Source: Arctopsyche grandis (taxonomy: Eukaryota; Arthropoda; Insecta; Trichoptera; Hydropsychidae). From it: DNA of 64,000 nucleotides. A model generated the notes under the pieces. The model saw only the letters and a program-made list of their open reading frames with translations. It was not told where the DNA came from and made no database searches. A program made the translations under genes and the position numbers. Positions 34,756 through 44,791 of the stretch are shown piece by piece. The DNA lies in contig NC_135362.1 in NCBI RefSeq assembly GCF_051622035.1, positions 10,915,501 to 10,979,500 of the forward strand. Direction: 5' to 3'. Each line of letters starts with the position of its first letter. Within the stretch, counting starts at the first letter, position 1.

Positions 34756-34919
34756 TATTTTATCCTTGCTTGACAGTGATCGGTAACGGTGAATCCAATA
34801 TTTGAAGAAACATGCACATCTGCACCTACAACTACACCCGAATTCGGTTTGGAGAACAACCACTGTCACAGCGTGGAGCCAAGGACATGACGTTCCATAC
34901 CACTCAGTGTGTTTTCGCC

Positions 34920-35186
34920 CTTATGCGTAAGTATGTAAAGTGATTCGATTCTAAAAAAATTATAAATGAAAACTACTTCAAAGGACGATGTAAATTTTTA
35001 TGCGTCCATTTGAATAAAGTGACAACGTAAAAAAATGTGAACAAATTATACAATTGCGTAGCGTCGATGAGTTTCACAACAGTGATTCTGCATCTAATTA
35101 TTTTCGATTTCATCCTCGTCGAATATGGACAGCGGAAACGTTCATTATTAAATTGAAAATTAAATCGATATCTGATACTCACATAC
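34920..35186. other. Non-coding spacer
   Basis: Lies between the MITE and the candidate minus-strand exon. No feature recognised. Confidence 0.4.
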
Positions 35187-35241
35187 CTAATATGCAGAGA
35201 AGAGTGATTTTCGCCAACGCCATTGCCGATGATTTCGCCAT
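35187..35241 (-). CDS. Candidate first coding exon: signal-peptide-like N-terminus
   Basis: On the minus strand an ATG at 35241 opens MAKSSAMALAKITLLCIL and then meets a strong splice donor (TTAG|GTATGTGAG, exon edge at 35187, phase 1). A short charged start followed by a hydrophobic run of about 10 residues resembles the start of a secreted or membrane protein. The upstream 100 bp is GC-balanced and would be 5' UTR. A second frame (SELFAVSTSEDEDSPEG...) is also open through the same donor, so the reading frame is not settled. No downstream exon was identified, and the partner exons could lie outside the window. Confidence 0.3.
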
Positions 35242-35903
35242 CGTTCTGACCCTCTGGTGAGTCTTCGTCTTCGGAAGTGGATACCGCGAACAGTTCAGAT
35301 AGGAAGACGTGCGAAGTCCATTTCGCAAGTCTCGACTGGTCCACGAGATCACATAGTTTTCACATACCTACGTAGGTACTATTTTTTATGGTTCAATCAA
35401 CACAAAAGTCCATACGGATTACCGGCGGGCAGTTAAACTGTAGACAATTTTTAGATTTCTATCGATTCGCACGTCGACGGACCTGAAAAGCGAACACGGT
35501 TCAATTCGACAACTATTCCGCACGAATTTGTATTTTAATCTATGAAATTTGATCGACCGCGTTTTTCAAACGCGATCACGACTATCATCATCAACATCAT
35601 CGCAGTCGTCATTTTTTTTTACTCTGCTGAATATCAAGTTTCCTTATAAGTCAAACGAGGAGATCGACTGCCCTTTCGAAAAAACCACCACACCATCATC
35701 ATCCTCGCACGCTCGAACTCGACATCCAATAAAATTACATAAACTTACATACATCAAAATATATGTATGTAATATATAACTCCATTGACAACCTTTATTA
35801 TATGAAAAAAAAAATAACTATGAAAAATATTCTAATTTGAATAATTCATTTGTTTTTTCAATATTCATTTTTATACATGAATTACACAACAATTTATATC
35901 TTA
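35242..35903. other. Possible 5' UTR/promoter side of the candidate exon, then non-coding
   Basis: The part 35242-35345 is open in another frame and GC-balanced. The rest (35346-35903) has ATCATCATC-type simple repeats near 35585 and 35693 and no recognised gene. Confidence 0.3.
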
Positions 35904-36055
35904 TTAGTGGTTTTACCCGGCTTCACTCGGTATTTGTAATATAAACCGCTTTTTTATATTTTATTTGAATATTCATTTGTTTTTTATATTAAATTTAACG
36001 TCACGGATTCTAGGAACCAAAACTTACTAAGTATCTTTCGAAATTAAATATTAGA
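35904..36055 (-). mobile_element. Non-autonomous Helitron, copy D (152 bp)
   Basis: On the minus strand it begins A|TCTAATATTTAATTTCG (opposite 36055) and ends ...CCGGGTAAAACCACTAA|T (35904). The terminal CTAA instead of CTAG still fits CTRR, and the A/T target is conserved. Most of the interior, including the GC-rich module, is absent. Confidence 0.75.
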
Positions 36056-36739
36056 TAGTAAATGAATTATTTCAACAAATTATTGATAGACATTATACAA
36101 TGGTATTAAGGCGACAAATATGTACATATGATGTAATTTTCCAACGAAAATGTTTCAAACGTCAATGTTTAAATAATAAATAAATACTGGAGAGATTAGA
36201 TAATGAACTTTAATTAACCGAAATTAATATATGACTGGTTGTCATATATAAAAATAAATCGACCAGAAATTTATAAACCGATAGAACAAATTGTGCAACA
36301 CTACTCATTTCGTACAATACCTAATAATTTAATAAATGCAACATGTATGTATTTATAAATACATCTATAGCAATTGAATTTAAATCAAAATAATACATCA
36401 AGATTTAAAAAAAATAATAGCAATTTCAATAATGAAATCGAACCTAAATTCAAGTAAGAAAAATTGATATACCTGTCCGAACAGACGCCATTAAGAAAAA
36501 AAAAACAAACGAACGTCACATTAAAATAATAAAATTCATAACAATCGAGTCGTTTCAAAATTTTCATACAACAACAAAAACAAATGAACGTCAACGTCAA
36601 AACGTTCAAATAAATTTCAACCGACTTACGGCCAACTTTTTCACACTGTAAAAACGCATTACGGAGGGTTGTCATTCCCATGCAGATGCATAAATTCTGA
36701 TACACTTTCACACACGGAAGTAGATTTAGATTTAGAAGA
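36056..36739. other. Non-coding AT-rich sequence
   Basis: Nothing recognised. A 108-codon minus-strand frame (36385-36711) is low-complexity Phe/Leu/Cys and not supported. Confidence 0.45.
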
Positions 36740-37050
36740 GGGGGGAGATGATGGCTATGGGGATGTTTTACCGTGAGGAATAAAATGGCAAGAGAGCCGA
36801 GGGGTCAGTAGTCAGCGTCGTCGAGCGGTGAGAGATGATGCGATAAGAGGGGAACGCGTGTATATGTGCGCGTCCGAGTAGAGTACGTTCGCGAGTGGCA
36901 TATGAGTGGAGTGTGGAGTGGAGTGGAGCGGAGTGTCGGGAGAATCGCACGTGGTGCGCGCGCGGCTGCCGCGCCGCCACACTATTGACCGCCGACGCGG
37001 TACTGGCGCCTGCGCTACACACTGCCTCGAGATTACAGTGGCGTCGCGTT
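36740..37050. promoter_or_regulatory. GC/CpG-rich island, candidate promoter or 5' exon
   Basis: A strongly GC-rich, CpG-containing block with GTGGAGTGGAGTGGAGCGGA (about 36914-36933) and GCGCGCGCGGCTGCCGCGCC, bounded abruptly by AT-rich DNA. GGTCAGTAGTCAG (36804-36816) contains an initiator-like TCAGT on the plus strand. A minus-strand open frame of 84 codons is compositional. The same GGAGTGG unit dominates the island at 50160-50300. Confidence 0.35.
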
Positions 37051-37221
37051 GGGCCTTACCAACAATAATATAAAAAATATATACTTATAAGTTGTAAGGG
37101 TGTGCGGAATAAGTCTTACCTTATTACTTCACGTATGCACTTAGAATCAATAGATGAAGTTATTTTGTAACGGTGTATGTGTATATGTTTTTATGGTTCT
37201 AAAATTTCGATCACTCGACGT

Positions 37222-37314
37222 GAAATATTGTACTAACGAGAACTCGAGTGGCAGATAATACAATTGTTGTGGCCGCGATTGTCGTACGCGCGATCGCAAT
37301 TTGCGCAATAATCC
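37222..37314 (+). repeat. ~100-bp repeat family R
   Basis: AAATATTGTACTAACGAGAA, then CTCGAGTG, then TACGCGCGATCGCAATTTGC, then GCAATAATCC. It matches 39325-39433 in the same orientation and 41252-41349 inverted. Confidence 0.8.
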
Positions 37315-38266
37315 TAATAATAATAATAACCCGGGTTTGAGCCCTGGTTTGACCTCGATTGAAACGAATCATTCGCTGTATTTTTATTTTTATTGTTACA
37401 ATCAATATACACTCGTCATTACAGATCGCTCCAATGTACGAAAACGGTCAGAAATACAATAATACATATACAATCAGAATACATAGCATATAACAATTAA
37501 TCAGTACATAAATAATAATCATAGAGACATCTATGGATTATTTTTTAGATTTTTGTGTACAATTATTATTACAATTTTTATACATATAATAAACACGAAA
37601 TTATAGAGATGTCTATAGAGATATCTATAGATTTCAGATTACTGTGCATAATTCTTACAAATTATACACACAGATTTTGTGACAACAGGAAATGATCTAA
37701 TAACAATTTTCGGGAACCGTTTCAACAATGATCAGATAAAATTGGCAAACTCTGATAGAGAAACGATCGATTTGGAGTCACAAAACCCCCGAACCTAACC
37801 AGCAGTTTGACGAGGACTCGAACCTTCGACCTCAGTGGTGCTAAATATATACGCTACCATTGATTCATAAAAATTATGTGGTGCACCTGGATAATTATTA
37901 TATCCAAGTCGATCTGTTCATATCAAAGTCTGTGAATTTCACCAAACGGTTTCTTATCGAAGTGGTCACCTACCATATATTTATTTATAAAATAAAATAA
38001 ATAATCGAAAACACAGAAAACCGAAAGGAATATATTTACCACTCAAAATAGACGAAAATAAAATAAACAAGTGTAAATACAAATGGTAAATTTGACTTCA
38101 ACAATTTATTCTACAAACCAATAAAACCAACAGGGAAAAAAATAAGAATAACTACAAAAATCCCTATATTTTGGGGAAAATCCAGGTGTCGCTATGGGGC
38201 AAACTGTAATGACACCATGGTAAATATAAATTACGATTAAGCTGACTGTATGTATATGCTAGTTAC
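37315..38266. mobile_element. SINE family 1 fragments (plus at 37330-37380; minus at 37700-37865) in AT-rich DNA
   Basis: At 37330 the piece TTTGAGCCCTGGTTTGACCT with CGATTGAAACGAAT matches the SINE body on the plus strand. At 37712-37860 the complement appears: GGAACCGTTTCAACAATGAT, TTGGCAAACTCTGATAGAGA, TTTGGAGTCACAAA, ACCAGCAG and CGAACCTTCGACCTCAG. The two may be one copy rearranged or two insertions. The stretch 37380-37690 is A/T-rich with repeated ATAGAGA(T)GTCTATAG motifs related to 58258-58295. Confidence 0.65.
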
Positions 38267-38965
38267 CAGGGCTGTAGAGTCAGAGTTCTTAAAAATTCTG
38301 CTGGATTAAGGCCTCTCCAACACATTTATGTATATTCGTCTCTGTTTTGGGCAACTCTCATCCATCACATCCCACACATGATTTTTTACTTTATCTATGT
38401 ACGTAGTAAAAATAGATGAAGTTTTGTGATCATGCGAAAATTCGAACTCGAGATTTTGACTGATTCGAACTCATAATCGATCACGTTTTCATGATCTAGA
38501 AAAAATGTGTATGTGGGTGTGTATGTCTGTGTGTCTGTGTGTTTGCCTGTGAATTTTGGGGATTTTTTTTTTATTTCATCCACCCTTTCTCTCACACATC
38601 TTCCTTGTGGCCTTCCTTGCACCGTTTTACATTCTCTCGGACAAGCGCACAAACACTGTATGTCTAGTGGGTCCAATGGGTCCAATGGATTCTATAGGTC
38701 CAAAGATTCCATGAATGTTGAATTACTAATTGAAAGTGACTCACCAATACACAATGAATGCAGATCTGAGAAAAAGTGATTCTATATTTGTCTATTTTTC
38801 ATATTTAGGCCAAATTGAAGGATTGAAGCAATTGTCAAATATGATTCATATTTAACAATTCCGTTACGCCAAATGCATACATTTTATTAGTTTTATTTAT
38901 GTATTCATGGAAAAATACAATTTAAAATTGGAGTCGGGATTTTTTTCAACAATTCCACGGCCCTA
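38267..38965. mobile_element. hAT-like non-autonomous element
   Basis: Left terminus CAGGGCTGTAGAGTCAGAGT at 38267. Right terminus is the complement of TAGGGCCGTGGAATTGTTGA..., with ATCCCGACTCCAAT further in, ending at 38965. The CAGGG(C)TGTGGAGTCGG-type end is common in hAT elements. An 8-bp duplication is only partly visible (CTAGTTAC versus GTTTTACT), so the superfamily is inferred from termini. An RTE-like fragment lies inside. Confidence 0.55.
38578..38645 (-). pseudogene. RTE-like LINE fragment
   Basis: Minus-strand translation gives KTVQGRPQGRCVRERVDEIK, matching the GRPxGRWVDEI motif near the C-terminus of insect endonuclease/reverse-transcriptase LINEs. Only about 20 codons survive. 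It sits inside the hAT-like element. Short GGGTCCAAT tandem units flank it at 38669-38690. Confidence 0.6.
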
Positions 38966-39324
38966 GTTTTACTGTGTGTATATTTTATTTTTTCATATAT
39001 TCTATAATGCTACGACACTACAAATAACAAGTATATGTATTGCTTGCAACAATCAACAAGTTCGCACTACACGAATTATTTGTTTGACTGGAGGGGGGGG
39101 GGGGAGGATACTGATTTTATTGGAACCGTCAAAACAAATAAGTTACCAAGAAACGATCATCCAGATCTAGCCAGCAAAGACAAACGTACTTGTAATCATG
39201 GAGTAAATCGAATACACTTTTTGATTAAGGCTGAGTTTTTAACCCACGACTTTGTGTTTTGTGTTTTGATTTTTTTGTCATGGCTTGTCCTAAATTAAGT
39301 GTCGATCAATGTATACAATACATA
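38966..39324 (-). mobile_element. SINE-like fragment (family 2) with poly-G run
   Basis: GAGGATACTGATTTTATTGG (39106-39125) and GATCTAGCCAGCA (39163-39175) match the minus-oriented repeat at 62697-62800 in order. A poly-G run (about 39091-39104) precedes it. The tRNA-like head is missing here. The remainder is non-coding. Confidence 0.45.
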
Positions 39325-39433
39325 AGAAATATTGTACTAATGAGAACTCAAGTGTCAGATATTCCGTTTTCGCAATTTTTGTGGCAACGATTGTCGTGCG
39401 CGCGATCGCAATTTACGCAATAATCCATTTACC
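39325..39433 (+). repeat. ~100-bp repeat family R
   Basis: AAATATTGTACTAATGAGAA, CTCAAGTGTCAGATATTCCG, GTGCGCGCGATCGCAATTTA, then CGCAATAATCCATTTACC. Fuller than the 37222 copy and in the same orientation. Confidence 0.8.
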
Positions 39434-40799
39434 ACTTTTTACATCTAGCAAACGAAAAGCAGAAAAACAATTATGACGTTTTTCTCTTGTTTTTAATAAC
39501 AATAAGTTAAAATGTTAGCTGAATTAAATCTGAATTTAGAAAAAACGTGATAAAATATTTATATGCTGATTCAAAACTGCTAACATGCTTTTGATATTAC
39601 TATAATCCACATTGGCTATCTCTCTTTGATATAATAATAAACTATAAAAATATCCCAAAATAAATATTTTTATAATAATTTCTCATTGACTTATACCACC
39701 CGAATTTTTCATTGACATACACCACCCGAACCAGTATATCCAGTAATTGGATCCGACAATCCCTTAAAATTATCAGAACACGGTCGTTCTGATATGCAGT
39801 ATTTGAATTTACAGTAAAACATAATATTATATAAGCGCTGCTTTTGGTATTTACCATACATTTGTGTTTTACACATATATCTATGGTTTTACAAGATGAA
39901 CTGAAAAAAAGCTTTTAAAAAGACTATGGCAGTTTTATTATTTATACCTACAAGTCATATGAGTAATGGAACATTTTTACCACATTCAAAGTGTGCATTA
40001 ATTTTTGTAAGTTAGTTTTTCTAGCTATTTTGCTCACATCGCTCATAAAGTTTAAAGGCGTATGTACATAAAAAAATTGCGAGAAAAAATATTCTCGCAC
40101 TTCAAATAAGTCGTCCAGTACCCAAGGTCAATTACCCCATTTGTGGTTTTCCCTTGAGAGTCCTAAAAATTGTAATTTTTCAAATATTTTTTGTCACCCG
40201 CCGCTTCTTGCGAAGATCTCGGGATACATCCGTCACCCTCTTGCTCGGGGAGTGCTGTAGCGACATATAATGTTATCCATCTCGCTCTTGCCTTCTGGAA
40301 GTGTGGTTCTCGAGATGCCTACTTCCCTGTTCCACTGCCAAGGTACATCCTTAGAAGATTTCTTAAATTCCCGTTACTTCCAATATCTTACGTCATGGTT
40401 TTTCTTTATTTTTGTAGAAAGGTAATTTATAACAATAAACGTTGTGTCAATTTCCACAATTCTGATGTAGATACTCATGTTCTCAAAAAGATTTATTTTT
40501 AATATTCATTTGAAAATATTCTCAAAACAATAAATGTACAAAAAAATAATTAAATATTAACATGTTACATATCTATCTACATATGTATGCATGTTAAAAG
40601 AATACTTAGTACAATTCATATAGTGTATGTACATAACGAAAAATCGAATTTTGTAAACTGAATTTTCTTATATGTAATTGAAATCATCTGAAAGTCTATG
40701 ATTTTTCCAAAATGGATTAACTTTTAATATAGTGTATCACAATTCCGTTAATACACCATTACCTATAATATTATATAATTATATTGTAATAAAGGTATT
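39434..40799. other. Non-coding sequence
   Basis: No gene recognised. A duplicated phrase CATTGACATACACCACCCGA / CATTGACTTATACCACCCGA occurs at 39685-39730. The plus-strand frame at 40191-40502 is unsupported. Confidence 0.45.
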
Positions 40800-40955
40800 C
40801 GAGAGATCGTAAAAGGGTAAAAGAAAGATCGCAAGGAAGACGGGTAGACAAACTTGGGAAAATGTGTGGTGTGAGATGGATGAAAATTGTGTAAAATAAA
40901 GACAAGTTGTAGGGTATTGGAGAGACCTTCATTTTGCAATGGATGATGAATAAAA
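40800..40955 (+). pseudogene. RTE-like LINE, 3' end of ORF, decayed
   Basis: The plus-strand frame reads KERSQGRRVDKLGKMCGVRW, then stops, then IGETFILQWMMNK. This is the conserved C-terminal tail of insect RTE-type LINEs (G-RxxGRxVD...W..IGE.F..QWM.N). Two in-frame stops show decay. It lies about 540 bp upstream of BCAS2. Confidence 0.7.
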
Positions 40956-41251
40956 TATTTTATTCATGTATAAAAATCAAAATATATAATATTGTACATA
41001 AAAATTAACAAAAGCTTGTACAAATGTATGTATGTATATTTATCCCTTGTATACATACTTGCAATTGAACAATCTTCATAAAAAGTATATAATCTTTATA
41101 TGAAATTTGAAAAATTATTTTCTGTTATATATAAAATTATTGGTAAGATGTGTGATGTTAAACTTTCATCATATATTGATAATGTTGTCTGTGAAAATGG
41201 TTACCGCGAATATTTAGAAGTTTTAATGATATAATGTTGACTTAAAATAGT

Positions 41252-41349
41252 GGTAAACGGATTATTCCGCAAAAAGCGATCTCGCGCAAGTCACTAAAAT
41301 ATCGACCACGGAACATCTGGAACTCGAGTTCTCGTTACTACAATATTTA
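41252..41349 (-). repeat. ~100-bp repeat family R
   Basis: GGTAAACGGATTATTCCGCA, GCGATCTCGCGCAAGTCACT and CTCGAGTTCTCGTTACTACA with ATATTT. This is the complement of the 37222/39325 copies and nearly identical to 7148-7211 over the shared part. It ends about 140 bp before the BCAS2 start codon, inside its likely promoter region. Confidence 0.8.
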
Positions 41350-41399
41350 GATTGATGAATTTTTTGGGTGCCAGAACCAAAATATTCTATTCTGACATT

Positions 41400-41491
41400 C
41401 ATTATTATAACTATTATGATATGGCAACACTTTCATACATCAAACGATTGTTGGCAGCACTGTGTGTCTGTCAAATCGTGCGTCTGCCGCG
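41400..41491 (+). promoter_or_regulatory. Probable core promoter and 5' UTR of BCAS2
   Basis: The 90 bp before the start codon has no TATA box but holds two related phrases, TGGCAACACT (41423-41432) and TGGCAGCACT (41452-41461). They resemble the CAKCNCT-type housekeeping promoter motif of insects. The start codon context is CCGCGATGG, an acceptable strong context. The start site itself cannot be placed. Confidence 0.4.
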
Positions 41492-42841
41492 ATGGCTGGT
41501 GAAGTGATTGTAGATGCGCTCCCTTATATTGACCAAGGATATGATGATCCTGGAGTTAGAGAAGCGGTATAGTTAATATTTGTCTTATTATAAATATATA
41601 TTTACTCTTGAGTATAGAGTTTTCTTAGAAACCAAAACCTAACTCAACATAACCTATTGTTCTATTTGATTAACTTTAATGTTGATGTGTTTTCATCGTA
41701 TTCAATTAATCGCTTTTTATTTCCAGGCTATGGCTATGGTCGAAGAGGAATGTAGACGTTATCGACCCACGAAGAATTATTTAGAACAACTTCCTTCTTC
41801 TTCACTTATAACGTCTAGTATAACTTTTGAGACACCTATGTTAAAAAGAGAATTGGAGCGATTAAATTCGCGTCTTCCTCCTGAACCGCTATCCATGAAA
41901 AGGTATCAATTGAAGATTTATTTTTTTAAATGATAAATAATTACTTTACTATAAAGTTTATATATGTATGTTTATTTTTTAATAGATACGAATTGCCTCC
42001 TCCACCGCCGGGACGACTCAGTGATCCAACAGCATGGGTTGAAGCTGTTGATAATTCTCTTGCTCAATTAGAACATCAAGCTACTCGGCAAGTAATTTAT
42101 TGAAATTTTGTGTGTATACTTTTCAATTTCAATGCTAGATTTATTTAATTTTTTTTCTTAAATGTTACAGGGTAATTAATTTAGAGTTACAGTTGGAATA
42201 CTCGTGTGAAACTTGGAAAGCTTATTTGGACGTATTATCTAAGATGGTGACCGGAGCACAAACTCGTTTGTCGGCTGTGAGGTAAAAATGTTTATAAGAA
42301 CTTAGGTGCTTGTTAAAAAGCATGTACACTTTTAGTGAAATTGGAAGACTTTCAATTTCAATGTTCAAATTTTTCATTTCAGAAAAGAAACTGCAGCCGT
42401 TAATTGGGAACGTAAATCGGTTCAAACTGCTATGGGGTCGAAGTTAAGAGGTTTAGAACAAGAGTGGGTACAATTGGTATCACATAATTATCGCATAGAG
42501 AGAGCGATCGCGGAATTAGAGGCTGATCTTGTTGAAGCTCAATCTTTAAATGCACAAGAAAAAGAACAGGAGGATGAAGTATGTATTTTCAAAATAGAAT
42601 TTCTTTTTATTTATATTAATTCTTATATTGATCGCTTAATCTACTCGTGTTATTACAGGTAAAACCAATAGACAATGAAATTTCTGAGAATGGAGTTGAA
42701 ACTGAACCCACAACTGAAGAAAAGGAAAATGAAGATGAAGCTAAAGAGCAAGCGCAAAATTCTGAGCCTGAAGAAAATGAAGAGACACCCCCAGCAAAGA
42801 AATCTAAAGTTGATCAGACCGAAGATATATTTGCAGCATAA
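41492..42841 (+). CDS. Pre-mRNA-splicing factor SPF27 (BCAS2), six exons
   Basis: Core subunit of the Prp19/NineTeen complex that remodels and activates the spliceosome in the nucleus. Exons: 41492-41566, 41727-41902, 41986-42087, 42171-42281, 42383-42578, 42659-42841; total 843 nt, 280 residues. Family signatures are [18 protein letters not shown] at the start, [18 protein letters not shown] (about 31-48), the proline run [14 protein letters not shown] (about 85-98), [20 protein letters not shown] (about 109-128) and [20 protein letters not shown] in the C-terminal coiled coil. The last 60 residues form a Glu-rich tail with PPAKKSK; this tail makes it longer than the 225-residue human protein. 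All introns are 80-160 bp. Four or five fit GT-AG; intron 3 fits the frame only as GC-AG (G|GCAAGT ... ACAG), since a GT donor at 42091 leads to a stop. Start chosen at the first ATG matching the conserved N-terminus. Confidence 0.96.
42088..42170 (+). other. Intron 3 of BCAS2 with probable GC-AG splice sites
   Basis: Exon 3 must end at CTCG (42087) for the codon CGG to be completed by the first G of exon 4 (42171). The intron then begins GCAAGT, the classic GC-AG donor, and ends TTACAG. Using the nearby GTAATT (42091) would append GGCA and produce an immediate TAA after the junction. Confidence 0.85.
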
Positions 42842-43257
42842 AACATTTACTATTGTTTAAATGTTATGTCAAATTTTGAACCAATTCATTTTATATATGT
42901 CAATGTGTCAATTGACAATTAACATGACTAATGAAATTATAGCGATATAAATGTATTCTAAGATTGCTAGTTGTGATTTCCTAAAAGTCTATTTCATAAG
43001 AATATATATAACTGAACAAGCAATCATTTTTAGACTGCTGTGAAAATAGAGTTTCTTAATATGTCCTGCATTTCTGAAAATAAGTGATATTGTAATGTTT
43101 AATGTGTAAAAGATTTTTCTTAATTTTAATAGTAAAATTATTTTCAAAATATCTTGTTTCTTTTATCCATACTTAGAAATACGTTTTTAAAATAATATTT
43201 GTTTTTGATTCTACAAAATGCTGTAACAACATAACTCTTGTATAATCAAATACATTG
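42842..43257 (+). other. 3' flank of BCAS2
   Basis: AT-rich 3' UTR and flank. No canonical AATAAA is evident close to the stop. ATATAA-type variants occur near 42944 and 43003. No other feature. Confidence 0.4.
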
Positions 43258-44574
43258 ATGTGGCGTCGCTAGGTCCGTGCAGGGAGTGCGGTCTACACCA
43301 GGTGACACCAAATTGTCCAAATTCAAAACGCTAAATCGACATATCCGTTGTATGACGGTGTCCTCGAGCGACTACACGCCTCATTGCAATCCCTATAATG
43401 TACAGTTTTCTGTATTTATACAGCTACCGCGAAATCCGTTTGGTACAGCTATGTACATATATATAGCATCAAATATGAGCCATAATTGGCATTTGTTCAA
43501 ATTCCTGAGAAATCAGTGTATGTACCTAAAGTTAAGAATTTTAACTGATTCAATCAGACGGAGACGCAATCCAGAAACAACGTGTGAACTTAGCTCCTCT
43601 TTTGGCGCTTCTCTCCCGTAAAGGTCATACCTAGTCGGCACGTACCGACTTCAGCAGGTATCCGGCCGTACGAAAAGTATTCTTTGGTACATTTTGTATG
43701 GGTATGTTCATATCAACCGTCACGTTTACACCACGGCAGGCTTACAGCAGTACCCGACATTTCCTGTTCATACCTTACAGCAACATCCGTCAACGTATCG
43801 TATCCGTCTTTTTGGCCATCGTGGAGATATACACGCGAATTACGTGCCATGAGTCTGCCGCTTTGCTGTTTTGGACCAATTATCGATAGTGACAGTTGAC
43901 AGCTGTTCAATCTTTCGACATGGTTTTGGCGCTGACAATGACTTTTTGACAATGCTTCCTTAAATTTTGTAGATTTTTTGGTGATTTGTGTTTTTATTTT
44001 ATCCAGTATTGTTTCAAATTGGTATCGGTTCATACGGAAATATTTAAAAAAAAAATTGTCCATCATCCACAAGCTCCTTATACAATGTCCAAAACTCTCC
44101 TTCGGTTTTTCTATTTTTTAACATGGGATGCACATCAAAACGCCTCCGTGCTTTTTTATTGCCTTCTTGAGCTTCTTCTTCCAACAACAACGCGATTATA
44201 CATCATTTTTCGTTCGATAAACGCCGAAACATTTTTGCTGACTTGTATTCTGACGCGTAGCTACGAATGCACGTGTATGCATTCATATTGTAAGTACTCG
44301 ACAATACGACGTAAGCAACATTGCGCCGTATCATCATGGCCTGCAATGTATTAGTAAGCCGATTTTGCCTTGCACTCGGCCAAAGTGCTGTGAACGTGAC
44401 GTGACCGCGACGTGTAGGTATGAAATGAATAGAAATGTAATAAAATGACATATTTGAAACGGAGTCGTGCAGTGCTGTTAAGCATGAACAGACCTTAAGT
44501 CATTACAATTAACAAATATTAATAATTCATAAAAAATATTTTTTCAGGTGACACCATCCCTAGCGATACCACTG
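43258..44574 (-). mobile_element. Decayed PIF/Harbinger-type transposon
   Basis: The left end has GTGGCGTCGCTAGG and, 27 bp on, CCAGGTGACACCA (43259-43312). The right end has CAGGTGACACCATCCCTAGCG with ATACCACTG (44546-44574), the complement of the same two modules. A transposase remnant on the minus strand is PIF/Harbinger-like. A three-base target duplication is not clear. The element lies about 420 bp downstream of BCAS2. Confidence 0.65.
43880..44205 (-). pseudogene. Harbinger (HARBI1-like) transposase N-terminal remnant
   Basis: Minus-strand translation reads KKARRRFDVHPMLKNRKTEG, then EFWTLYKELVDDG, then a frameshift at a T/A homopolymer (44046-44055), then FFFKYFRMNRYQFETILDKI and KTQITKKSTKFKEAL. 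The order R-x-WVHP...GEF-TLY-EL...FF-YFRM...F-LL matches the N-terminal region of HARBI1-like nucleases. The catalytic DDE region is not recognisable beyond about 43940, where the frame continues in unrelated sequence. Confidence 0.75.
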
Positions 44575-44791
44575 GATGTATGTACATATGTATTGCAGTA
44601 AAAAAAAGGTGAAAAAATAACTATTACAAGCATCATGAAATACGAAAAAAAAATAAACGAAGGCGTTCGAAATCGAATTTTTTCTCTTAAATACATTACG
44701 ACATCGCAAATGCGACGAAAGTAAATTGAAATGCGTAAAACTTTCAGAGACGCACATCTGAGATGAAAATGAATCATATGGCTGTGGGCGT
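44575..44791. other. Short AT-rich spacer
   Basis: Non-coding spacer between the Harbinger element and the GC-rich island. Holds a TACATATGTA motif near 44582. Confidence 0.4.

Larger units (their letters stand above)
33057..34919. mobile_element. MITE of the GGGCGAAA family, copy M1, carrying a nested Tigger
   Basis: Left end GGCGAAAACACACCGAGTG (from 33057, preceded by TTAA) and right end CTCAGTGTGTTTTCGCC (to 34919, then CTTA) form inverted termini. Family landmarks flank the insert: TTTAGATACTTTCAAACATG on the left, and TTGCTTGACAGTGATCGGTA plus CCAATATTTGAAGAAA on the right. Without the 1.5-kb insert the element would be about 360 bp. TTAA-like flanks hint at piggyBac-type targeting, but the duplication is imperfect. 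Confidence 0.65.

Noticed and set aside
34973..35344. 123-codon minus-strand frame as a single-exon gene
   Set aside because: The strong donor at 35187 splits it, and the part beyond the donor is AT-rich with Phe/Tyr/Lys-rich translation; only the exon-like part is kept.
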